A stretch of 28,863 nt of DNA from CAZBEL01 sp964628055 (lineage in GTDB: Bacteria > Fidelibacterota > Marinisomatia > Marinisomatales > TCS56), in the NCBI GenBank assembly GCA_964628055.1, contig CAZVNL010000030.1, positions 1-28,863 of the forward strand. Direction: 5' to 3'. The notes under the pieces are model-generated. The model saw only the letters and a list, made by a program, of their open reading frames with translations, made no database searches and was not told the DNA's origin. A program made the translations under genes and the position numbers. Within the stretch, counting starts at the first letter, position 1. Each line of letters opens with the position of its first letter. Below are positions 8,301 through 16,085 of the stretch, one piece after another.

Positions 8301-8843
8301 CCAGCGGTGCAGGGCGGCCCCGCTCCATTGCCAGGTGACAACCAAAAATAACAGGGTCGTTAACAAGAGCCCGAACGTGATATTCCGCCAACGGCACAGG
8401 GAATCCGAGGAAAAAAGCGCGTTGGTGTTTAGCCGGGAAAGGGTGCGGGACACGGACTCGATATAGGCCTGGCTCAAGTCGGCTGAAGAACTCGGGGAGC
8501 GGGAACGTTCCAGTTGTAGGGCATTCAGCACGGTATCCGGTTTGGTAAACGCCCGTTGCCCAACCTTTAAGGCCAGTGTTGACCACCGATAGCGCGCAAT
8601 CCGGTTGCGGTAAATCAATACCAGGTAGACCAAGCCACCCAAAATCGCCAAACTCCCACCCAGGCCAAAACTGCGCCAAACTCCCGTGCGTATGCTGGGG
8701 GCCAGATAGAGCACTCCCTCCAGAAGGACAGCCAATATTAAAAGGGTCAGAAGACCCACATAGAGTTGCCAAGTCAGGCGGGTCAGATCATGCTTCAGGG
8801 CCTGCCGGCGCAAGGTGTGGAGGTGTTCAAGAATAGATTTCAA
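5394..8843 (-). CDS. large membrane-anchored coiled-coil protein, DUF4175-like
   Basis: The 1149-residue protein has three predicted membrane helices near its N-terminus (about 25-48, 59-78, 154-172). A roughly 300-residue beta-rich, Ig-like periplasmic region follows, with the motif PPPYSGLPVEVQ around residue 305. A very long Gln/Glu/Leu-rich coiled coil fills about 530-1050. This is the architecture of the DUF4175-type proteins of Bacteroidota and related phyla, usually near DUF4159, MoxR and aerotolerance (Bat) genes. The role is unknown; an envelope-spanning or scaffolding part is plausible. Translation appears to start at TTG (8841-8843), since no in-frame ATG lies nearby and the membrane segment needs this N-terminus. 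No strong ribosome-binding site is visible, so the exact start is uncertain. Confidence 0.8.
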   Translation of the reverse strand: MKSILEHLHTLRRQALKHDLTRLTWQLYVGLLTLLILAVLLEGVLYLAPSIRTGVWRSFGLGGSLAILGGLVYLVLIYRNRIARYRWSTLALKVGQRAFTKPDTVLNALQLERSRSPSSSADLSQAYIESVSRTLSRLNTNALFSSDSLCRWRNITFGLLLTTLLFLVVTWQWSGAALHRWTHPRTTFQAPLPFKIESLTGNIHLLGGASTELRFMTRGATPDSLYLELRSRQLPTATDTVKTLAAAPDSLGTYAFSLTEVDRDYRYRGYYSARHFWQAWREVSTPVYSISVTDRPIMETFTIKIVPPPYSGLPVEVQEANLASVKGLKGSLVEVDLTSNRRLRTCTLTFNRTIIPFSVNQYRANGRFTIEEEGQFTVTLEDERGITNQNPIPYRVEVLPDFPPDLRVIQPPPIVALGSDLLIPLQLQIEDDYGFSNLQVGYELQRPTYIQAEPFISIFTIPIPDPKQLSQELVSLWDLSDLNLMPEDEVHYHFELYDNDNISGPKKYLSDTFVARLPSLADLYRAMESQQGAVLDKVTATREEVTSLRQQIEETKLDLMKAEERLDWEQEQGVKDLVEKARKEIEALQEIVDQLETLQQASEKHALFDEDLLAKFRELSKLVEETFSPEILKKLSAVEEALENMEVKDLLQAVKDLAENVDQIEADLDRFIDIFKRIRAEQSLEEINKRLEQLLKQQDHLKEQIPAVDAESSRADLSRLSEEERRLGEEFSALQKTMEQAEDALQPFNPQIAKELAELAQSDLTERIEMMLKQIAQQLQQGKTGAARQSSQQALEDLEALQESVMELQRQFQEQSVAEMAARFRSLLRKVLTLSKSQEGLGSVTEQLPRNSSRLTQIASSQQVLQDQLRQIMSAAMDLSRETFAVTPELGRAMGRAYAQMEQAKEKLAQRNSQGAQRNQKGAMTALNEAAQVVLQSIRQMQSSGSASGFEQFLQRMQEMAGQQQGINSRSWQLALGQMTVAARSGLLQRLLQEQQQVRKSLQELLQEMRSSGKQGMGDLSGIAQGMDEVLKDFQAGNVTRKTVKRQERILSRMLDSQRSLTQRGMQEKRTSRTAVQVVTPGPAGLPADLGQRQDLALEALNRALKSGYPRDYQEMIRRYFHTLSQEFNPATYTPGIPTPDTVNTEVWP

Positions 8844-8936
8844 TTAAGCAGCCAACTTACGCTTTTTTTACTTTGCCAGAGAATTTCACCGGTCCCACCT
8901 TGTTGCCCAACCCGTATTAGCCACATTCAGCAATCC

Positions 8937-9596
8937 TCATTGGGTCAGGGCAAAGTAAACGATATTGACCCCCATTTTCAGGGCCGCCTCACGAATCTCA
9001 GGCGGATCGTTATGAACCTCTTCATCCTCCCACCCATCTCCCAGGTCGCACTCGTAGGTATAGAGAACGATCATCCGGTCGCCCTCAAACAGGGCCAGGG
9101 CCTGGGGAGGCTTGCCATCGTGTTCGTGCACCTTGGGCAACCCGTCAGGAAAACGATAGTAGCTGGAGAAAAGGGGGTGATCGTGGGGGAGTTCTACCAA
9201 CTCTTTGTTGGGAAAAACACGTTTCATCTCCCGGCGAAAGGAAGCGTCCATCCCGTAATTATCATCCGCATGTAAAAAGCCACCGCGGAGGAGATATTCC
9301 TGGAGGCGAAGAATTTCTTTTTCGGTAAAACGAATATTCCCGTGGCCGTTGAGATAGAGGTAGGGATAGTCGTAGAGTTCTTGGTCGGTCAATTTCACCC
9401 GGGCCTCGTCCCGAGCCGTTTTCATGGGCGTATGGGTACGTAGATAGGTCAGCAAGTTGGGCAGGCTGCTGCGATTGCTGTACCAATCCCCTCCGCCCCC
9501 ATAATGCACCCGGGCAATGGTAAACTCCTGCGCCAAACCAACCGAAACCGACCCCAAAAACATCAGGAGCACAACAATAGTGGTGTGAATTTTCAT
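8937..9596 (-). CDS. exported DUF4159 family protein
   Basis: The 219-residue product has a signal peptide (1-22, ending GLAQ) followed by a DUF4159 domain. Recognisable features are the ARVHYGGGGDWYSN start, YPYLYLNGHG (79-86), GGFLHADDNYG (105-115) and the closing 'VNIVYFALTQ'. The fold of this family resembles the class-I glutamine-amidotransferase/ThuA Rossmann core, but the activity is not known. In many Gram-negative phyla it sits with DUF4175, MoxR and DUF58/BatA genes. It is the first gene of the operon running to 2234. A 93-bp gap without a clear terminator separates it from the DUF4175-like gene. Confidence 0.88.
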   Translation of the reverse strand: MKIHTTIVVLLMFLGSVSVGLAQEFTIARVHYGGGGDWYSNRSSLPNLLTYLRTHTPMKTARDEARVKLTDQELYDYPYLYLNGHGNIRFTEKEILRLQEYLLRGGFLHADDNYGMDASFRREMKRVFPNKELVELPHDHPLFSSYYRFPDGLPKVHEHDGKPPQALALFEGDRMIVLYTYECDLGDGWEDEEVHNDPPEIREAALKMGVNIVYFALTQ

Positions 9597-9822
9597 AGAA
9601 TTACGGGTATCTCCAGGATGAGCTGTAACCGTCTCCGGCGGCGGCTGAAATCATCACCATGATCGTCCCTTTTATGGTCCGTGGGGGGCATTGTTCCCAA
9701 GGGGAAAGTTAGGGAGAAAAGGGTACATGGAAAGCCAGTGTTTTCGCCCCCACCCGACTCCCAGGATTCAAAGATGTTGGTTCCTTGGTAATTTGAACGT
9801 AACTTTTCGGTGGAGGAGCCCT

Positions 9823-11547
9823 ATGAATAAAAAAATCTGTCTTTTACTTCTTTTGGGAGTAAGCCTTGGTCAAATAGACGTGACCGTGGGTACGCCGCAA
9901 AGCGTCTACCTCCCTGGTGAAACCATTCCTATCGATGTGACGGCAACTAACCTCTCTACGGACACCGTTACCTTAAATTTTTCCAATACCTGCCAGGCGG
10001 AGTATGTCCTCGGAGATTATTATTCCGGCACCCATCACGGGTGCTACCAGATGCTTACGTACGTAACAATACCTCCCAACTCATCTTTAACCTGGGCTTT
10101 ACAGCACGCGCCCTCTGACACCCTATTGCCAACGGGCATTTATGATCTGGTAGGGGAAGTTTTAGGGTATGGTTTCTCCGATACAATTCAAATTATCATC
10201 AGCAATATAACCAATCCGGTGGACACGACCCAGCGTTTGAGCTATTACCCCTTACATCTAGGTGACCGCTGGCAGTATGAAATCTGGCTTTATAATGAGG
10301 GGGGCTCTTCTTTTGATGGTTATAGAAGAATCATTGTTACTGGTGATACACTACTACCTAACGGGAAACGTTATTTTCGCCTGGCTGGTATGGTGCTGTC
10401 GTGGACTGAATATTTCAGGATCGACACGACGGAACTCAAGGTCTTACAGTATTGTCCCGGAGTCGGGTGTCCCGACTCAGAACTCGTCTACTTCGACTTA
10501 GCGCCACCTGGCGATTCGACGACTTATACCACCTGCGCTGGCTATACCGTTGAATACCAGTATCAGCCTGTAACTCATTGGTTATTGCCGGATACAATGG
10601 TACACTCCATGACCTACCAGTGGTTCTCGGGGTTTGCCAATAAATATATACTCTTGCCTGGCATCGGAATCACCGAGTGGTTCATCGGCGATTTAAACTA
10701 CGAGTCAGGACAGCTCATTGCCGCCAAAATCAACGGCCAGCAATACGGCCAGTTCGTCTCTGAAGACGAAGCTTACTTTCCCCTGGAACTGGGGCGGAGC
10801 TGGACCTACCAATCCGGAGATTCACTTTGGACGGAGACGATCACTGATACGGCCACTCTTGATAGACATTTGTACTTCGAATTCGACCATTTCCGGGATG
10901 ACTGGTCTTTTCGCCAGTTTCGGTGGGAGGATAACAGCGTACGGGTTCGCATTGAAGGTGATTCCGGTACGGTTGAGGATACCCTTTTTGATTTCAACGC
11001 CGCGGTTGGAGAATCCTGGCAGGTTGTATTTGACCCTGATAATAACTGGAATGCCACTGTATTTCTTTTAAGTAAAACTGACACGGTATTCACTACCCTG
11101 GGTACCTTTACGGACTGTTACGCCTTTGAGCATTTCATCGGAAGTGACTACGGTTACATTGAGTGGTTTGCCCCGGAGATAGGCCTGGTGCAGCGGGATG
11201 TCATAACCTTCGCCGGTCTCCGGCGCTGGACGCTGGCAGACACCACAAATATCCGGATAATGAACCGCAAACCAAACCTGCCTGGAGAATTTACACTCTC
11301 CCCGAACTATCCCAATCCTTTCAATACCAATACCAGGTTCAAAATCGCCGTTCCCCGGGAAAGTTTTATACGGTTCACGATCTACGATCTTTTGGGCCGG
11401 GAAGTGGCTGTATTGGTGGACGAAATTCTGAAACCGGGCGTCAAAGAGATAAGTTGGGATGCCTCCCCCTTCGCCAGTGGGATTTACTTTTACCGCTTGG
11501 AAACCGAAGGAACGATCGTGGTGAGAAAAATGGTTTTGCTTAAATAG
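9823..11547 (+). CDS. secreted protein with BsuPI-like domain and T9SS sorting domain
   Basis: The 574-residue protein has a short signal peptide (1-16), then a BsuPI-type Ig-like domain (about 18-125, with VYLPGETIPIDVTATNLS and a 'LPTGIYDLVGEVLGYG' end). Two related blocks of about 170 residues follow, each opening with a Tyr-(Tyr/Phe)-Pro-Leu-x-Leu-Gly-x-x-Trp-x-Tyr motif (residues 141 and 318). The C-terminus is a type IX secretion sorting domain: FTLSPNYPNPFN, then IYDLLGREV, and finally GIYFYRL. The product should cross the outer membrane through T9SS and be released or surface-attached; its task is unknown. I chose the ATG at 9823 because GGAGGAG (9812-9818) precedes it and the signal peptide begins there. 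A longer in-frame reading from 9691 is not protein-like. Confidence 0.85.
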   Translation: MNKKICLLLLLGVSLGQIDVTVGTPQSVYLPGETIPIDVTATNLSTDTVTLNFSNTCQAEYVLGDYYSGTHHGCYQMLTYVTIPPNSSLTWALQHAPSDTLLPTGIYDLVGEVLGYGFSDTIQIIISNITNPVDTTQRLSYYPLHLGDRWQYEIWLYNEGGSSFDGYRRIIVTGDTLLPNGKRYFRLAGMVLSWTEYFRIDTTELKVLQYCPGVGCPDSELVYFDLAPPGDSTTYTTCAGYTVEYQYQPVTHWLLPDTMVHSMTYQWFSGFANKYILLPGIGITEWFIGDLNYESGQLIAAKINGQQYGQFVSEDEAYFPLELGRSWTYQSGDSLWTETITDTATLDRHLYFEFDHFRDDWSFRQFRWEDNSVRVRIEGDSGTVEDTLFDFNAAVGESWQVVFDPDNNWNATVFLLSKTDTVFTTLGTFTDCYAFEHFIGSDYGYIEWFAPEIGLVQRDVITFAGLRRWTLADTTNIRIMNRKPNLPGEFTLSPNYPNPFNTNTRFKIAVPRESFIRFTIYDLLGREVAVLVDEILKPGVKEISWDASPFASGIYFYRLETEGTIVVRKMVLLK

Positions 11548-11567
11548 GGTGCTGGATATATCTGCCG

Positions 11568-11583
11568 TCCGGTTAAAACCGGA
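11568..11583. other. short hairpin between convergent gene ends
   Basis: TCCGGT and ACCGGA form a 6-bp stem around a TAAA loop, covering the stop codon of the minus-strand gene 20 bp past the end of the T9SS cargo gene. There is no T-run on either side, so it is at best a weak or Rho-assisted bidirectional stop. Confidence 0.3.
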
Positions 11584-12925
11584 TATCAAGGGCAAGGGCG
11601 GGTAGGAGTCGGACCCCTTGGCTTTCATCAGGGAGAACCTGAAACGTTGGAAGGACACTAACCGGAGGTAAATTGGTAGAAGTAGTGAGTGTCTTTTCCT
11701 GCTTTACTTCCAGAATTCGGTCGGAAAGGAAAAACCCCACCATGCCGCCGACCATGGTAAAGAATTCAGCAGTCTTAAAATCTCTGGTTTCTACAACGAC
11801 GGCCAAACCCATGCCGAAGGCCATTCCTGACCCCGTCCCTAAGACACTGAGCACGGACTGGCCAAAGGTGTAATCCCGCCCCTGGATGTAACGATCCATG
11901 AACAAGGTACTACCCACTCCGCCTGCGGTAACGACCATTCTCCAGGCATTTTGGCTAAAATCCATTCCCAGGATATCCGCCACCATCAGGCTGTAAAGCT
12001 GCCCCACGCTCCAGCCCTGCATCAACATTACGGCATCTCCAAAGGTATACTGCCGTTTCCCGAAGAAATGACGGCCCAGGTAGGCGCCTAGGGGATAGCC
12101 AACCATTTCAAAAAGCAACTGCCTTTTCTGCCAATCTTCATGATCCCGTTCCCAAGCCGCATGGTCCTGGTCATATTGTATCCCGTCGGCAAGCGACCAC
12201 TCGGGTTCTTGAGGTTCTCCGCGAATAAAATGGTACACGCTGCGCATCGTTGACGCCCCGATCTCACTCCACAGGGTCAGGGACCAGGCCTGACCGTTAG
12301 AGGGTTGCCAGCGGTGGTATAATTGATCCCCTACCCAAATACCGGCCGGGACGGAGGCCATGAGCATCCAGGCCCAGGTCCGCGAGTCTCCCCGGTCTAA
12401 CTCTAAAAGGGCATTGAGTCCTTGTCCATAACGCAAACCCACTGCTGAACCGGCCCGCATCATCTGCGCGCGGGCGTGGGAAATATCCATGTTCTTCGTG
12501 TATTTATACGTCAGGTAGTACGCCGCCCCCAAGGACATCATTTCACTCCCCACGTACCATTTATAATCCTGGACATCCAACACGTAGGGGATCATCCAAC
12601 CATAAATCGAAGCCCCGTACACCATATTTTGCGCCACCAAGGGCCAGCGTCCAGATTGATCCCTAATAAGCGTAGGACTAAGTTTGATGTTATTCTCTAT
12701 TTCGGCCGCGGATGGCGCGTCTAATCCCAGGGAGGAGCGTAAGGTCGATAGGAGTGCTTTTTCACCTGGATCCACACTCCCATCTTCCAACGCTTTTTGA
12801 TACATAAGCCGGTACAGCTCCTCGAAGGACAATGTTTTCAAACTGTCCCCTGGGGTAGCCAACTGGTTCCCGGCAAGTATGCCGGAGACCAGGAATAGGG
12901 TTGTTAGGAAGTTTGATAATTTCAT
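11573..12925 (-). CDS. exported membrane-associated protein, unknown
   Basis: I do not recognise this 450-residue protein. It opens with a signal peptide (about 1-19, ending LAGNQ). A short helical segment, 'LYRLMYQKALEDGSVDPGEKALLSTLRSSLGL' in outline (about 38-70), has the look of TerB-like or EF-hand-like helical modules. Several glycine- and alanine-rich hydrophobic stretches follow, such as WAWMLMASVPAGIWVG, TFGQSVLSVLGTGSGMAFG and FFTMVGGMVGFFLSD. These suggest multiple membrane-embedded helices or an outer-membrane barrel. The last residues are ALALDIRF, ending in Phe as many outer-membrane proteins do. It is transcribed divergently from the barrel-TPR-BamE gene and convergently to the T9SS cargo gene. 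Confidence 0.65.
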   Translation of the reverse strand: MKLSNFLTTLFLVSGILAGNQLATPGDSLKTLSFEELYRLMYQKALEDGSVDPGEKALLSTLRSSLGLDAPSAAEIENNIKLSPTLIRDQSGRWPLVAQNMVYGASIYGWMIPYVLDVQDYKWYVGSEMMSLGAAYYLTYKYTKNMDISHARAQMMRAGSAVGLRYGQGLNALLELDRGDSRTWAWMLMASVPAGIWVGDQLYHRWQPSNGQAWSLTLWSEIGASTMRSVYHFIRGEPQEPEWSLADGIQYDQDHAAWERDHEDWQKRQLLFEMVGYPLGAYLGRHFFGKRQYTFGDAVMLMQGWSVGQLYSLMVADILGMDFSQNAWRMVVTAGGVGSTLFMDRYIQGRDYTFGQSVLSVLGTGSGMAFGMGLAVVVETRDFKTAEFFTMVGGMVGFFLSDRILEVKQEKTLTTSTNLPPVSVLPTFQVLPDESQGVRLLPALALDIRF

Positions 12926-13051
12926 TGTAATCGCTTCCCAAGCTTAAGGTTGTCTAAGAGTACAATACAACATAATCCCTTACATTGAGCCTAAAAGGGA
13001 CGGTTTGTTTACCTTGCCCGATACGGAGGAAAGCAGGTATTTTGAGTCGGT

Positions 13052-14890
13052 ATGCGTTCCTTCCTAATTATCTGGACCCTCATCACCCTCACGGCGACCA
13101 GTTGGGGTACGGCAAGCGGTTCTGCGGATACGACGCGCTCTTATCTCTGGGGTTTGATCCAACTCCGTCCAGAGACGAAAATCACGTACGAGCCGGGGCA
13201 CTGGCGCGACCGTCTTTTCTACCGGCGCGAATTCCACGAGCCGATCCACTTCATTCCCCTGGAATTGCGCTACGGCGTTGGTTTTTACGGGGGCGGGGGA
13301 CGTTCGGGACTGAAAATGCCTTCCCAGTGGATGCAGTACGCGGAGGGGGTATCCAAGTTCGACGGGGGAAAATTCACCGAGCGTATCGGGCATCAATTAG
13401 AGTTGGATTTACTGAAATCCAATCTCTCTGAATATCTTCTCCAGACCAGTTGGTTGGATATGCACACCGGGTTAAACCTCCGCTACAGTTCCCTGTTTGC
13501 GCCTCCCAACTTGCCAACCTCCATCTGGGGGGACACAAACCCTGCCTGGGACCCGGGGGCTAAAAAATTCGCCCCTCGTTTGCTGGAGCTGAGCCTGAGC
13601 CAGTCTTGGAATCTTCAATGGTTCGAGTGGTGGTTTCTGAACTTCCGATACACCTACGGCCTGGCCACGGCCAAGTTTTATCTCACCGGAAAAGACCAGT
13701 ACGACGCCACTCCCAAGGGGTGGGGACCCGCGGTCTCTTATTCTGCCGGATTACGCTTTATCCTCGATACAAGGGAGGCGAACCGGTTCACCATCGGGCT
13801 GGATTTCAAACATTCCTACACCAAGATCAACCACCTCAGCGATCCCGGCGACGTAACTCCCATTACCCAATTTCACTTGCCCGATTACGCCGTGGTGCTT
13901 ACCATTTCCGTCTTTTACGGCGGTAAACTCACGGTGGGTGATTTGGGAAAGGTTTACTACTACCGGCGCGATTTCGTCACGGCCAAGGAGAAGTTTGAAG
14001 AGTTCATTACGTTGTATCCCAACCATGCCAATCGCTACCGGGCTGAGCGATACATCGCCAATTGTAACCAGAAAATTCCCTTTCAACTTTATGACGAAGG
14101 GGTACAATTCGAAAACCGAAAACTCACGGCCAAAGCGATTGACAAATATCTTCAGGCGCAGGCCACCGCCGATACGGCCCTGGCGCGCTTAATCAACGAC
14201 CGGTTAAACCACATTGCCAACCTCATGATGGAGCAGGCAGAACAACTCCTGGAGACGAATCAACCTGAGGAGGCCCTCGAAACGGTTTTGAAAGTCTCTT
14301 CTTTCTCCCCGGAAATAAGCCCGGAAATCTCCCGCTTTCGCGCCCAGGTACTCCTTAAAAAAGGCCAGACGGCGCTTAAATATAAATTCTTTGACAAGGC
14401 TTTAACCTACTTCAACCAGGCCTTGGACCTGGACCCCAACCTGAGGTTCCAGGTCGGAACCTTGCGTTACCAGACGGCCTCGCAATTAGTGCGACAGGCC
14501 AACGAAATTCAAAACCCGGAAGACCTACAATTAGCCATCCAATCCTTGGAACAAGCGCGCCAACTCATCGGTGGTCTGGGGAGTGAAAATGAACGCATTC
14601 TCCAGGAACTGAAGGCGAAACTGGCCACCCTGGAGAGTCTGCGCCTTCAAGAAAAGATCGCTGGGCGCATGGAAGCGGTTCGTCAACGGCGAGCCAGCGT
14701 GAAACGCCAACTCCAAATTGGGATGACTATTCCCCAGGTGCAGGAAATCTTAGGGGAACCGGAAAATGTGGTCCACAAACCAGACCTGAACGGCCAGGAT
14801 GCCCAACTCTGGTTCTACACGCTACCGAATGAAAAACAGCTTCAACTTTCTTTTTTGAACTTTTTACTCTTTAAAGTGGAAGAGCACTAA
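13052..14890 (+). CDS. outer-membrane barrel-TPR-BamE/SmpA-like fusion protein
   Basis: The 612-residue product has a signal peptide (about 1-23). A region of about 270 residues follows with alternating aromatic/polar strands, typical of a beta-barrel (for example LELSLSQSWNLQWFEWWFLNFRYTYG). Helical TPR-like repeats run from about 297 to 540 ('GKVYYYRRDFVTAKEKFEEFITLYPNH'; 'GQTALKYKFFDKALTYFNQALDLDPN'). The C-terminal segment (about 555-612) has the SmpA/OmlA (BamE-like) layout: IGMTIPQVQEILGEPENV, then LWFY, ending SFLNFLLFKVEE. BamE-type domains bind lipids or BAM/protein partners; here the domain would sit in the periplasm at the inner face of the barrel. The ATG lacks a close ribosome-binding site (GGAGGA is 22 nt upstream), so the start is moderately certain. 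Confidence 0.72.
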   Translation: MRSFLIIWTLITLTATSWGTASGSADTTRSYLWGLIQLRPETKITYEPGHWRDRLFYRREFHEPIHFIPLELRYGVGFYGGGGRSGLKMPSQWMQYAEGVSKFDGGKFTERIGHQLELDLLKSNLSEYLLQTSWLDMHTGLNLRYSSLFAPPNLPTSIWGDTNPAWDPGAKKFAPRLLELSLSQSWNLQWFEWWFLNFRYTYGLATAKFYLTGKDQYDATPKGWGPAVSYSAGLRFILDTREANRFTIGLDFKHSYTKINHLSDPGDVTPITQFHLPDYAVVLTISVFYGGKLTVGDLGKVYYYRRDFVTAKEKFEEFITLYPNHANRYRAERYIANCNQKIPFQLYDEGVQFENRKLTAKAIDKYLQAQATADTALARLINDRLNHIANLMMEQAEQLLETNQPEEALETVLKVSSFSPEISPEISRFRAQVLLKKGQTALKYKFFDKALTYFNQALDLDPNLRFQVGTLRYQTASQLVRQANEIQNPEDLQLAIQSLEQARQLIGGLGSENERILQELKAKLATLESLRLQEKIAGRMEAVRQRRASVKRQLQIGMTIPQVQEILGEPENVVHKPDLNGQDAQLWFYTLPNEKQLQLSFLNFLLFKVEEH

Positions 14891-14958
14891 AAGTCCTAGA
14901 AACCTAATCTTTCGGCCACCCTGTCCGGGTAAATTCAGAGTGGGATCAAGGCGTAGGG

Positions 14959-16080
14959 CTACAACAGGTGGGCGTTTTTGCGCACGAAGGCCACTTCCTG
15001 GCCGATCACCTTGATGACCCCGGCGGCGGGGACGGCAAAGAGCATCCCCAAGGGTCCCAACAAGGTCCCTCCGATCAAAAGAGCGATGATCACCAACATG
15101 GGGTGCAGCCCAACGCTTTTACCCACCAGTGTGGGAGTGATGAAATTCCCTTCGATTTGCTGCACGATAATAAACATAAGGATGATATCGACGATAAAGA
15201 AGGGGGAGGGAATCACGCCAAAAAGGTGGTGGGCCAGAGCTACATCGTTGCCGAGATTATTCATAAAGGCGATGAGGATGGCGGGGATCATCCCCACAAA
15301 CGGACCGATGAGGGGGATCAAGTTTGCCAACCCAGCGATGATGCCAATGAACACGGTAAGGGTCAAGTTGGCACCGAATAAATTCAGGATGCCCAATCCA
15401 ATGAGCGAAAGCACGGCCACGCTGGCCGCAGAGAGAAATTGACCACGAAGATACCCGGACACGGAGCGCTCAATATTAAAAATAAGACGCAACCCCACCT
15501 CAAAATATTTATTGGATATGAACTGCACCAGGGTCCGTTTGAAGCTGTGATACTCATAGAGCAGAATGAGGGTAAAAATAAACACCATGGCGGCCGTGAA
15601 CAGGAAATTGCCAATGGTTCCCATGATGGATTTCAGATTTTGAAGAATGGTATTGATAATATTGCTGAGGTTCCCGGCAAAGTCGCCGCTTCCGAACTTC
15701 AGGTCCCGGGCAAAAGCCGGCAAGGAAGCGGTGAGCCGGGCTGAAAGATCCTTAAACTCCTGGGTGAGGACATCGGGGTCAATCTTGCGGGAGAAATCGG
15801 CTGCCTGATGGGACAACTGAGAGATGAAACTGCCGATAAATATAACCAGGACCCCCACCAACACTGTCATAACGATGAGGACGCTGAGACCGCGACTGTG
15901 GATTTTTCGCTCCAGAGAATCCACTCCCGGCAGCAGAACCATGGTAAAGAGAAACGCAAAGACCAGCATCAAAACGACCGCAGAAATATAGGGCCAGACG
16001 ATGTAGAGGAAGCCCAGGAAGAGTAGCGCGAGGATAATGCGGTAGATCCGCTGCAGGGGATCGGTCTGCTTTTGGGGCAT
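14959..16080 (-). CDS. AI-2E family transporter (PerM/UPF0118)
   Basis: The 373-residue protein has the AI-2E/PerM pattern. Two N-terminal membrane helices (about 13-55) and a third (about 60-85) precede an amphipathic extracytoplasmic or cytosolic stretch. A cluster of C-terminal helices follows with the conserved 'GIIAGLANLIPLIGPFVGMIPAILIAF' block and 'GNFITPTLVGKSVGLHPMLVIIALLIGG'. Members include the AI-2 exporter TqsA and Na+/H+ antiporters, so the substrate is open. The start ATG lies 5 bp after the stop of the cyclic-nucleotide-binding gene, so the two are probably one transcript. Family assignment is firm, substrate is not. Confidence 0.9.
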   Translation of the reverse strand: MPQKQTDPLQRIYRIILALLFLGFLYIVWPYISAVVLMLVFAFLFTMVLLPGVDSLERKIHSRGLSVLIVMTVLVGVLVIFIGSFISQLSHQAADFSRKIDPDVLTQEFKDLSARLTASLPAFARDLKFGSGDFAGNLSNIINTILQNLKSIMGTIGNFLFTAAMVFIFTLILLYEYHSFKRTLVQFISNKYFEVGLRLIFNIERSVSGYLRGQFLSAASVAVLSLIGLGILNLFGANLTLTVFIGIIAGLANLIPLIGPFVGMIPAILIAFMNNLGNDVALAHHLFGVIPSPFFIVDIILMFIIVQQIEGNFITPTLVGKSVGLHPMLVIIALLIGGTLLGPLGMLFAVPAAGVIKVIGQEVAFVRKNAHLL

Positions 16081-16085
16081 GCTTA

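Noticed and set aside
8254..8772. 172-codon frame inside the DUF4175-like gene, same strand
   Set aside because: It is an alternative-frame shadow; the 1149-residue frame has membrane helices and coiled coils and abuts its operon neighbours.
9691..9822. N-terminal extension of the T9SS cargo gene
   Set aside because: The extra 44 residues are rich in Arg, Pro and Cys with no family likeness; the ATG at 9823 has GGAGGAG in front and starts a signal peptide.
14978..15442. 154-codon plus-strand frame opposite the AI-2E permease
   Set aside because: It is an antisense shadow of a well-conserved membrane protein gene and has no ribosome-binding site.
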